Below are positions 1 through 12,000 of a stretch of 64,000 nucleotides of DNA, one piece after another (the stretch's first letter is position 1; every line of letters starts with the position of its first letter). The stretch lies in the NCBI RefSeq assembly GCF_021290385.1, contig NZ_CP089928.1, forward strand, positions 1,844,501 through 1,908,500, read 5' to 3'. This DNA is from Microbulbifer sp. YPW16 (lineage in GTDB: Bacteria > Pseudomonadota > Gammaproteobacteria > Pseudomonadales > Cellvibrionaceae). Under the pieces are notes generated by a model. That model did not search any database. It saw only the letters and a program-made list of their open reading frames with translations, and had not been told where the DNA came from. Position numbers and translations under genes: made by a program.

Positions 1-3000
1 CATCGGCGTAGGCCCCCTCGAGCGTGATCTGGTAACTGCCGGCAGCCAGCGGGCTGCTGCTGGTGCCAAGATCCAGGGCATAGCTCCAGGTGCCGTCGCC
101 GTTATCGACACCCTCAACCGCGGCTGTACCAGTCGTGCCATCGGGGCCGGTCCAGCTCGCCACCACGGTGGAGAACTGGCTCGCGACTTCCGCCGGCACC
201 CTGCTGTCGAGGTTGATGATGTAGTTGGTATTCTCGCCGCTGACGACAGAAGTCTGTGACAGCCCGGTGTTCACCCCGACATGCTGGGAGTCGGCGACAA
301 AAGTTTTTTCACCACTCTGGAAACTGCTGCCACTAGCGTCTTCCCAACCGATACGGTAAGAAAGCTCGGCAAGGTTGGTGACATTGTCCAGGGTAACGCT
401 GAAACTGCCATCGGCGTTTTCAGTCATGGCCACCTGGTTGGCGGTGCTGCCCGCGGCACCGTAATTCAGCACCAGGTTGCTGGCGGTACTGCCGGGCTGC
501 ACAGTGATCGTGACGCTGTCACTGTCAACGCGCTCTACCTCGATATCGCCCAACAGTGGCGGTACCTGCAGTACTTTTTCCTCGGACCAGGCCAGGTTGC
601 CGGCGCGGTCGGCGGTGACCACACGGAAATAGAGTGCCTCGCCCTCGCCGAACTCCTCGCTGGGAATATAGACCTCGCCGGTCTCCGAGAACCAGGTGCC
701 CAGTTCCGCACTACGCGAGCTGTAAGACTCCGGCTGTTCCTGGCTGCTGGAACCCCAGACTACCCAGCTCTTCTGGTCGACGCCCTGGGGCATATCCCAC
801 TGCACCACCAGCATGTCGCCGAACTCGGCGGTAATGTTTTCCACCTGCTGGACATTGTTCTCGATTTCACCGGTGTACATCTCCACCTGGTTACCCGCAG
901 CGTCGTAACGGATACTGGAGCCGGTACCGTCCGGGGAGATGTTCTTGGTGATGCGGCCAGCGGCGTCGTAGGCCATCTCGGTGACGAACCCGTCCCCGTC
1001 CTGCGCCCAGGTCTGCTCGCCGCGAGCGTTGTAGCGGATTGTCTTGGTGATGTCGTCGGCGTCGTTGGCCGCGTCCATCAGGTCGGTCTCCGACGTCTGG
1101 CGGTTGCCGGCGTCGTAGCCCATGGTCGTGGCCTGGTCGTTGGTGTGGCTTGCCACCAGCGTTGCGAACGCGGTGTCGCCACTCAGGCTCGCCAGGTTCA
1201 CGCCCGCAGCCACGGCGTTGTAGTAACGCTTGCGCTCGGTCAGGTTGCCGTTTTCATCGTAGCTGTAGGTGTGCAGTACCCGGTCGCTGTTGATCACCGC
1301 CACCTTGCGGTCGGCGGCATCGTAGTAGCTGTACTCGGTGGCTTCCTGGCTGGTGCCGGCCGCCACGGTGCGGCTGGTCTGGTTGCCCTTGCCGTCGTAG
1401 GTGTACAGGGTGAGCACGCGCTCCCGGGTCTGTACGCCGTCGTTGTCGAGTACGTCCACCAGCGGTGAGCGTTCCTCGATCACGCGGTTGGCCGCGTCGT
1501 AGGTCTTGTTGACGGTGTACACCTCACCGGCCGGCGCCGCCGGGCGGGTGGCTGAGGTGATGCCGGTGGTATCCAGCGGCTGGGTGTAGACGCGCTGCTC
1601 CAGCACATTGTCCTGGGCGTCGTAGTCCCACTCCACCAGGTAGCCTTCCGGGTCCACCTGCGCCAGCAGGCGGTCTTTGTCGTCGTACCAGGCGTAGGTG
1701 GTGTTGCCGTTCTTGTCGGTGACTTCGATGGCGTTGCCGAAGTCGTCGTAGACGGTGGTTGCCTCCGGGCGCACCTCTCCTGTGGTGGCCACCGGCTCGC
1801 CGGTGCTGGTGTCCACGGAGGTCACTGTCACCTGCGGGTACACGGTGCGGGTGAGGCGCCCCATGCGGTCGTAGGACATGTCGGTGGTGCGGGTGTCGCC
1901 CAGCCCGGTCGGGCGCACGCTCGGGTCAGTGTGCGCGGCGGATGCCAGGCGGGTCATGTACAGGGTCTCGCTGGCCTTCTCGCCAAAGGCGTTGTAGCTC
2001 CACTCGGTCAGCACGTTGTCCGCGCTCAGCTCGGCCACCTGGCGGCCGTTGGCGTCGAAGTAACGGGTGGTGGTGTAGCCGGCGGCATCGACGGTCTGCA
2101 CTTCGTTGCCGAAGGCGTCGTAGCTGCGGGTGATCTCCAGGCGCTGGGTCACCGGGTTTTCCATGCCCAGGGTGTATACCTGCACGGTGGCGCCCAGCTC
2201 GCGGGTGACGCGGTTGTTGTCGTCGTACTCGTACTCGGTCACCACGTTGCGCGGGTCTTCCATCGTCTTGATGTTGCCCACCCGGTCGTAGGTGTACTCG
2301 GTCGCCTCGCCCAGGTCGTTGGTCTCGGACAGGATGCGGTTGGCCAGGTCGTAGGCGTAATGCACGCTGTTACCGTTGGCATCGGTCTGGGTGATGATGT
2401 TGCCCGCCTTGTCGTAGGCGGTGGACTGCACCAGGTTGAGGCCCTGCGGGTCGAACACCTGCTGCACCTGGCGGTTGTTGAGGTCGTAGGCGTAGACGGT
2501 CTCGCGCACCGCGTTGGGGTCGGTGGCGGAGACGATCTTCTCGCCGGTTTTGTTGTTGGCCGCATCCCAGCTGAAGTGGGTGACGGTACCGTCCACGTCG
2601 GTGAAGGTCTCGATGCGGTTGTTGAGGTCGTAGGTGTAGCTGCGGGTGCGCGGGTCGCTGGTGTTGGCGTACAGCGTTTCCTGCAGCAGGTTGCCGGCGG
2701 CGTCGTAGCGGTTCTGGGTGACGCTGCCGTCGGCCTCGGTGACGCTGACCGCACGGCTGGTGCGGTCGTAGTCGGTCAGGGTGACGCGGTCGTCGCTGCT
2801 GGCGGTGCCCACCGGTGCGGTGAAGTCGTCCACCGGGCCGGTGTAGCGGTTTGCGTACAGGCGCGCTTCCACCTGGTTGCCGACGCTGTCGTAGGCAAAG
2901 GTGTTGAGGGTGCCTTCCGGGTCGAGGATCGCGCTCAGGCGGTTGGCGCCGTCGAAGTAGTAGCGGGCCACGCGGCCGAGGGCGTCGATGGTCTGGGTGC

Positions 3001-6000
3001 GGTTGCCCAGCGCGTCGTAGCGGTACTCGGTGCGGTTCTGCTCGCCGTCGATGTCGGCGGTCTTGCGGTTGTTGAGGTCGTACTCCATCCACACGCTGCG
3101 CTGCTCGGCGGTGCCGGCGGCGTAGCGGATCTCCACCTGGTTGCCCATGGCATCGAGGTGGTACTCGGTACGGGTATCGTAGTCGTCGATCATGGCCGTC
3201 ATGCGGCCGTTGGCGTCGTACTCGTACCCGGTCTCGGTCCACACCTCGACGCCGCCGATGCTGCTCTGCAGCACGCGCTCGAGCTGCTTGTTACCGGCCT
3301 CGTCGTAGACGTTCTCGGTCACGCCGCCCGCGGGGTTCTCCACCCGCACCTGGCGGTTGGCCTTGTCGTAGAAGTACTCGGTGGTGCGCGGCGCGGTGCC
3401 GTCGAGGCTGTTGGCGGCCTCGGTCATGCTGGTGCGGTTGCCCACCGCGTCGTAGGCATAGGCGGTGACATTGCCCTCGCCGTCGGTCATGGTCAGCATG
3501 CGGTCGGCGGCATCGTAGGTGAAGCCGTTGGTCTGCACGTGGGCACGGGCGGCCTTGTCCGCGTCGTACCCCGCCGCGGCCGGGTCCACCAGGTACTGGC
3601 CGACGGTGACCAGGGTCTGGTTGCCGAAGGCGTCGTAGTCGATGCTGGTGGTGAAGCCCTCGCCATCGGTGATGGCCACCTGGCGGTCCAGCAGGTCGTA
3701 GGCGTAGGTGGTGGTGCGCGCGTCGCTGCCATCGGCGAAGCTCTGCGTGGCGGTGAGGATATTACCGCGCTGGTCGTAGGTGTTGACGGTCAGCGTGCCC
3801 GCCGGGGACAGGCTGGTGAGCATGCGGCCCAGCTTGTCGAAGGTGTTGAGCTGCTCGCCGCCGTTGGCGTCGATGATGCGGGTCTGGTTGCCCAGCACAT
3901 CGTACTCGTACTGGGTGACGCCACCCATCGGGTCCTGCACCTGGGTGATGCGGTTGTCCAGGTCGTAGTCGTAATAGGTGTGGCGCTCCAGGCCCGCGAC
4001 ACCCACGGCCTGGATGGTCTCGCGCTTGTTGCCGGCGCCGTCGAGGACATACTCCACGCGCATGCCTTCGCCGTCGACCAGGGCCACCTGGCGGTTGTCC
4101 AGGTCGTACTCGTAGCTGGTGGACTGCTGTTCCGGCAGGCCCGGCGCGACGATCACACCGGTGCGGTTGCCGGCACCGTCGTAGGTGAACTCGGTGCGCT
4201 CGCCCTCGCCGTTGACCTGGGCGGTCTGGCGGTTGTTGCGGTCGTACTCGAAGGACTCGGTGCGCGCCTCGGCCAGCCCCACGGCCAGCGTCTGGCTGCT
4301 GAGATTACCGTTGCCGTCGTAGGCGAAGGTGCTGGCCACCCCGAGCGGATCGACCGTCTGGGTGATGCGGTTGTTCTTGTCGTAGCTGTTATAGGTCACG
4401 CGCACATCAGCAGTGCCGAAGGCCTCATGCGCCTCGACGATATTGCCATTGGCATCCAGCTCGTAGTGGGTCACCACGCCCTCGGCGTCGGTGATGTCCG
4501 TTACCCGGTTGGCCTGGTCGTAGGTGTACAGGGTGCTGCGCTCGTCCGCCGTGCCCTGTGCCTCGATCACCGCCGTGCGGTTGCCGCGCTCGTCGTATGT
4601 GTACGCGGTCACCACGTCCAGCGCGCTGGTCTCGCTCACGACCTGGTTGATCGCGTCGTAGTCGTAACTGGTGGTGCGGCCGGTGTCGCCGGCTTGCGCC
4701 TGCGGCACGCCATCGATCACGCTGGCGCGCTCGTTGTACAGGGTCACGCTCTTCACGTTGCCGACGTCGTCGTACACCGTTTCGGTCAGGTAGCCCTCGG
4801 CGCTCAGCTGCGCCACCTCGCGGTTGACGCTGTCGAAGAAGAAGCGTGTCTCGGCGATGTCGGTGCCGGCCAGGTCGCGGTGCTGGCGCACGCTGGTGCG
4901 GTTGCCCACTTCGTCGTAGCTGTATTCGGTGCGGAAGCCCTCGCCGCTGATGCGCGCGGTCAGGCGGTCGGCCCTGTCGTACTCGAACGTCACGACCTGG
5001 TCGTCCGGGCCGGCCACCGGGGTCGGCAGTGCCGACGGGTCGACGCTGCCCAGCGCGGTCATGTAGCGGGTTTCGGTCTGCAGGTTGCCGGCGTCGTCGT
5101 AACTCCGCTGCACCATGAAGCCTTCGGCATCCACGCTCGCCACCTGGCGGTTGGCGCGGTCGAAGTAGTTGGTGGTGACGTTGCCGCGGGCATCGATCAT
5201 TTCCACCTGGTTGTCGGCCGCATCGTAGCGGTACTCGACCGTATGCAGCTCCGGGTCGGTGACGTGGGTCAGGCGGTTGTTCTTGTCGAAGGTGTAGCTG
5301 GTGGTATTGCCGCGCGCGTCGGTCATGGCAACGCGGTTGCCATTGGCGTCGTAGTCGTAGGACACCGTCTGGTTCAGCGCGTTGGTTTCGCTGCGCAGCT
5401 GGTTGTTGTCGTCGTAGGTGTAGCTGGTGGTCACCGCGTCGGCGGTGTTGGCCGCGACGGTCATGCTGGTGCGGTTGCCTACCTCGTCGTAGGCATAGGT
5501 GGTCTCCACCAGGTCGGCGGCGGTCTCCTTCACCACGCGGTTGAGTACATCGTACTCCCAGGTGGTCTCGCGCAGCAGCGCGTCGGTCTCGGAGATACGG
5601 TTGCCCACGGCGTCGTAGCCGTAGCGGGTGGTTTCGTTTTCCGCATTGGTGACGGTGACCAGGCGATTGACCTGGTCGTAGCCGTAGCTGGTGGTGTGAC
5701 CATTGCCGTCGGTCATGGCGAGGCGGTTGCCCACCTCGTCATAGGTGTAGCTGGTGGTCTCGCCTTCGGCGTTGGTGCTGGTCAGCAGGCGGTTGGCCGC
5801 GTCGTAGGTGTTGACGGTGGTGTTGCCATTGCCGTCGGTGACGGTCAGCTGGTTGCCGACACCGTCATAGGTATATTCGGTGCGGTCGCCCTCGCCGTTG
5901 ACCTGCGCCGCGAGGCGGTTGGCGCGGTCGAACTCGTAGACCACCGCCTGGTCGTCGGCGCCGGCCACCGGCGACGGCGGCACGGCCGGGTCGGCACCGG

Positions 6001-9000
6001 TAACCGGTGCCATAAACAGGGTCTGCCCGACCCGGTTGCCGGCGGCGTCGTAGGTCCAGGTGGTGACATAGCCCTCGGCATCCACCTGGGCGGTCTGCTG
6101 GTTGGTCTTGTCGAAGTAGCTCACCACGGTGTTGCCGCGCGGATCGGTGACGGACACGCGGTTGCCGTTGGCGTCGTAGCCGTAGCTGGTGGTCTGCTGC
6201 AGCGCGTCGGTGCTGCTCACCAGGCGGTTGTTCAGGTCGTAGCTGTAGGCGGTGGTCTGGGCCAGCGCGGTGTTGGCCGCGACGGTCATGCTGGTGCGGT
6301 TGCCCAGCTCGTCGTAGGCGTAGGTGGTCTCCACCAGGTCCGCATTGATCTCTTTGGTTACCCGGTTGTTGAGGTCGTATTCCCAGCGGGTCTCACGGCC
6401 CAGCGCGTCGGTGCTGGAGATGCGGTTGCCCACCGCGTCGTAGTCGTAACGGGTGGTCTCGTTCTCGGCGTTGGTCTCGGCCACCAGCTGGTTGAGCAGG
6501 TCGTACTCGTAGGTGGTGGCGTGGTTGTTGCCGTCCACCATGGTCACGCGGTTGCCCACGTCGTCGTAGCTATAGGCGGTGGTCTCGCCTTCCGCGTTGG
6601 TGCTGGTCAGCAGGCGGTCGACCATGTCGTAGGTGTTGACGGTGGTGTTGCCGTTGCCGTCGGTGACGGTCAGCTGGTTGCCCACTTCGTCATAGGTGTA
6701 GCTGGTGGTGCTGCCCTCGCCATCGGTGCGCGCGGTCAGGCGGTCGACCATGTCGTACTCGAAGGTGACGGTCTGGTCCTGTGCCGGGTCCGCCACCGGG
6801 GTGGGGACCACGGACGGATCGACGCTGGAGACCGGCTGGGCGTACAGGGTCTGGCTGGTGACATTGCCGACGCCGTCGAAGCTGCGCTCGGTCAGGTAGC
6901 CTTCCGCATCCACGGTGGCCACGCCGCGGTTGGCGCGGTCGAAGTAGTTGGTGGTGACGTTGCCGCGGGCATCGATCACTGCCACGCGGTTGTCGGCGGC
7001 ATCGTAGCGGTACTCGGTGACACCGCCCTCCGGGTCCTGGACGTGGGTGGCGCGGTTGTTCTTGTCGAAGGTGGTGAAGCTCACGCGCGCTTCGGCGGTA
7101 CCGTAGGCGCGGTGCTCTTCCACCGCATTGCCGTTGGCATCGAGCACATAGTGGGTCACCACGCCCTCAGCGTCGGTCATGTCGGTGACGCGGTTGTTGC
7201 CGTCGTAGGCGTAGAGGGTGGTGGCCGCCTGGGCGGTGTTGGCCGCGGCGGTCATGCTGGTGCGGTTGCCGGCCTCGTCGTAGGCGTAGGTGGTCTCCAC
7301 CAGGTCGGCGTTGACCTGCTTGACCATGCGGTTGTTGAGGTCGTAGACGTAAACGGTCTCGCGGCCCAGCGCGTCGGTCATGCCGATGCGGTTGCCCACC
7401 GCATCGTAGGCGTAGGTGGTGGTCTCGTTCTCCGCGTTGGTCTCGGTCACCACGCGGTTGAGGCCGTCGTAGGTGTAGCTGGTGATATGGCCGTTGCCAT
7501 CCACCATGCTCACCCGGTTGCCCACGTCGTCGTAGGTGTAGACGGTGGTCTCGTCCTCGGCGTTGGTGACGGTCACCAGGCGGTTGACCATGTCGTAGGT
7601 GTTGACGGTGGTGTTGCCATTGCCGTCGGTGACGGTCAGCTGGTTGCCGACGCCGTCGTAGCTGTAGGTGGTGGTGTTGCCCTCGCCGTCGACGCGGGCG
7701 GTCAGGCGGTTGACCTGGTCGTAGTCGAAGGTAACGGTCTGGTCGTCCGCGCCAGCGACCACGGTGGGCTCGGTGCCCGGGGTCACGGCACCGACCGGGG
7801 TCATGTGCAGGGTCTGGCTGGCGACGTTGCCGTTGTTGTCATACACCCGGCTGGTGGCATAGCCCTCGGCGTCCACTTCCAGCACCACTTCGTTGTTGGC
7901 ATTGAAGTAGCTGGTGGTGGCGTTGCCGCGCGGGTCGATCACCTGAGTGCGGTTGCCGTTGCCGTCGTAGCTGTAGTGGGTGATACCACCTTCCGGGTCC
8001 TGGATATCGGTGACCCGGTTGTTCCTGTCGTAGGTGTAGACGGTGGCGTTGCCGTTCTCGTCGATGACGGTGGTGCGGTTGTCGTTGGGGTCGTAGCTGT
8101 ACCGCCGCTCGCCGCCCATGGCATCCACTTCGCGCACCAGGCGATCGTCCAGGTCGTACTCGAACACGGTGGTGGCCGCCTGGGCGGTGTTGGCCGCGGC
8201 GGTGATGCTGGTGCGGTTGTCCACCGCATCGTAGGTGTAGGTGGTCTGCACGCCGTGGGCGTCGGTCTGGGTGGTGACGCGGTTGACGGCGTCGTAGGCC
8301 CAGCTGGTGACGCGGCCCAGCGCGTCGGTGGTGGTCAGGCGGTTGCCCACCGCGTCGTAGCTGTAGGTGGTGGTCTCGTTCTCGGCGTTGGTGACACTGA
8401 CCAGGCGATTGAGGGCATCGAACGCGCTGGTGGTCTCGTTGCCGTTGCCGTCCACCACGCTGATGCGGTTGTAGACCCGGTCGTAGTCGTTGGTGGTGAC
8501 ATTGCCCTCACCGTCGGTGACCGAGCGCAGGTTGTTCTCGGCATCGTACTCGAACACGGTGAGCTGCTCGTCGGCGGTGCCGGCGGCGGTGCGCATGGCA
8601 ATGCGATTGCCGCGCACGTCGTAATCGTACTGGGTGACACGGCCCTCGGCATCGGTCATGGCCACCTGGCGGTTGCCGCCGTCGTAGTCGATGCGGGTCA
8701 CGCCGCCGCGGGCGTCGATGATGCCCACGCGGTTGTTGGCACCGTCGTATTCGTACTGGGTCTCGAAGCCCTCGGCATCGATCACCTTGATGACCCGGTC
8801 CAGTGCGTCGTAGACGGTCTGGGTGGGGTTGCCGCGACCGTCGGTCACTTCCACGCGGTTGCCCACCGCATCGTAACGGTAGGCCACGGTGTGCTGTTCG
8901 GGATCGGTCTGCTGTACTACCCAGTTGTTGAGGTTGTAGACGAACTGGGTCTCGCGCGCCTCCGCGGTGCCGAACGCCTCGGTGGTGCTGGTGACGTTAC

Positions 9001-12000
9001 CGAAGTCATCGTAGTCGTTGTGGGTGACGGTGCCGATGGCGTTGGTGGTGTCGGTCAGGCGATCGAGGGCGTCGTAGGCATAGGTGGTGATATTGCCGTT
9101 CTGGTCCTTGCGCTCGACCAGGTTGCCGTTGCCGTCGTACTTGCTGGTGATGGTGCTGCCGTGGGCATCGGTGGTGGTCACCAGGCGGTTCAGCGCGTCG
9201 TAGTCGAAGGTGGTGAGACGGTCTTCGTTATCGGTGCGGGTCAGCTGGTTACCGACGCGGTCGTAGCTGTAGTGCTCGGTGTAGAGAGCCCGCAGGGCGG
9301 CCTTGTCGCTGTCGGTGAGCAGGGTGGCGTCGGCGGCGTAGCCGCGCTCCGCGCGCATCTGCTGGTAGCGCGCGTCGTTGCTCTCGGCCAGGGCGTTGCC
9401 CAGGCCATCGGTCTGCGCCACCAGCTGGTTGAACTCGTCGTAGGTGTAGGTGGTGACCTGCGCATCGTCGCGGCCGATCACAACACCGTTCGCGTCCATG
9501 TCCACACCCACTTCAACGCGGGTGCGGTTGTGGTTGGCGTCGTAGCTGTAGACGGTGTTGATGCCGTTGGCATCGGTCACCCGCACCAGCTGGTTGTCCA
9601 GGTCGTAGGCGAAGGTGGTGGCATTGCCGTCGCCGTCCACCATTTTGACTTCGTTGCCGTTGGCATCGTAGTGATGTTCGATCACGTGCCGGGTGAGTCC
9701 GCCGGTCTCCGGGTCGTACACCTCCGGGGTGGTCTCGCGGATCATGCGGTTGTTGCGGTCGAACTCGTAGCGGGTGGTGTAGGCCTCTGCATCGCCGGAC
9801 TCGGGTCCGCGCGCGTCCACCTCGGCAATCACATTGCCCACCGCATCGCGATAGAAGGTGGTGGTGCCCCCCTCTGCATCGGTCTGCTCTTCGAGCTGGT
9901 CTTCCTCGTCGTAACCGAACTTCAGCACCTGGCGCTGGCTCACCGGCAGCTGCAGGCCGGCCACAACCATCACCTGGTTGTTGTTGGCGTCGTAGCTGTA
10001 GCGGGTGATATGGCCGTTGGCGTCGGTGCGCTGGGAGAGGATGCCGTCGGCGTTGTACAGCATCTCGGTGGTGGCACCGCCATGGTTGGTCATGGTGACC
10101 CGGTTGCCCTCACCGTCGTAGCCGTAGCTGGTGGTGTAGCGGGTGCTGTTGCCGTCCGCACCGGCCACCGCCGCGGTGATGGCCTCCAGCAGCTCGCGCC
10201 GGTTGTTGAACACGTAATCGGTGGTACGGCCCTCGGCATCGGTCATGCTGGTGCGGTTGCCCACCAGGTCGTACTGGTACTGGGTCACGCGGTCCTGCGC
10301 CGGGTCCACGCTGGACGGATCCATGGTCTGGATCAGGCGGTTGTTCTTGTCGAAGAAGCGGTACACCGTGTTGCCGTTGGCATCGGTGACGCTGATGCGG
10401 TTGCCCACCGCGTCGTAGGTGTTGACGGTGGTGTGGCCTTCCGGGTCGATCACCGTCAGCAGGCGGTTGTCGTTATCGTAGGTGTAAGTGGTCACTCCGC
10501 CGTTGCCGTCGATCAACCGGGTCAGGTTGCCGAAGTGGTCGTACTCGGCGAAGGTGCGGTTGCCCTCGGCATCGATGGTCTCGATGTTGTTGCCGTAGGC
10601 ATCGTAGAAGTACTGGGTCACCTGCTGCTTGGCCGGGTCGGCCAGGTCGGTGGCATCCAGGAACACGATGCGGCGGGTGCGGTTGCCGTAGGCATCGTAC
10701 TCGTAACGGGTCAGGTCACCGCCGGGGCTGCGCTCCTCCACCAGGTTCTGGTTGGCATCGTACTCGTAGAAGGTGGTGTACAGGTCCAGCAGCGCCTGCA
10801 CATCCGCGGCAGTCAGGTCCGCCACCAGCGCCGCGTAACCCAGGTCCTGGCGCAGGGCCTGGTAGTGGGCATCGTCGGAGACCGTCAGCGCCACGCCGGT
10901 GGCGGAGGTGCGCGAGGCGATCTTGTTGAAGCTGGTGTAGGTAAAGCGGGTCTCGGAGCCGTCGTTGTCCGCCAGCGTCAGCAGGTTGCCGTTGCTGTCG
11001 TAGTTGAAGTGCGAGGTGTACAGCTCGGTCAGGGCATCCTGCTCGGCCTGGGTCAGGTTGGCCACCAGCTTGCCGTTGCCGGCCGCATCGGTATAACCCA
11101 GGTCGGCGCGCAGCTGCCGGAAGTAGGCGCTGTCGGAGTTCACCGCGCCCCAGGCGTTGCGGTCGGTCATCGACACCAGGTCGCCGTTGTCGTTGTAGGC
11201 GTAGGTGGAGTGGTAACCCTCCTGGTCCACGATCTCGGTGATATAGCCGTTGGACAGGTAGGTGTACTGCAGGCTGTGGCCCTGGCGGATGTTATCCACC
11301 TGCGCCTGGTAGCTGGTGTCGGTCGCCGCCACCGCGGCGTCGTAGGTGGCGTAGTAGCCGTTGGCCACCCGCCAGTCGACGTACTGCTGTTCGTTGGAGT
11401 AGGCGCGGGCGTTGCCGAGCGCGTCCACCACGGTGGTGGAACCGCCGTCGAAGAACTTGGAGGAGAAGGTCACGCTGGTCTCGTCGGTGGTGTTATCCAC
11501 CCGGTGACCCTTGCCCTTGCTGATCTTGTCGCCCTTGGTGCTGCCCTGGCCCTCGCCATTGGTCTGGAAGGCAAAATCGTAATCGAAGGTGGTTACACCA
11601 CCTTCCGCATCGGTGATGGACGTTACCGCCTGAGAGGTTGCCTTGGTATCCCCGCGCCAGTTGACGGTTTCATAGGTGATGCTGATATCGCGCTGGGCGT
11701 AGGTCTCGGCCACGCCATCGCCATCGGCGTCCTGCTCAGAGGGCAGTTCGATGCGCTCGATAAAGCCGTTGGTGGTGTAGTGGTACTTGGTGGAGTGGCC
11801 CATGCGGTCCACCACTTCCACAAGTCGGCCGCTCTCGTAGCGGTACTCCACCAGCACGCCGCCGGTCTCGTCGGTGACCTGGTAGAGCTGGCCGTTGAGG
11901 TAGGTGTAGTTGACCTCGTGGCCGGTGTCGTCGCGCACCTGCACCAGGCGATCGGACTCGTAGGTGTACTCCATGCGCACACCGTTGGTGTCCTCCCAGG

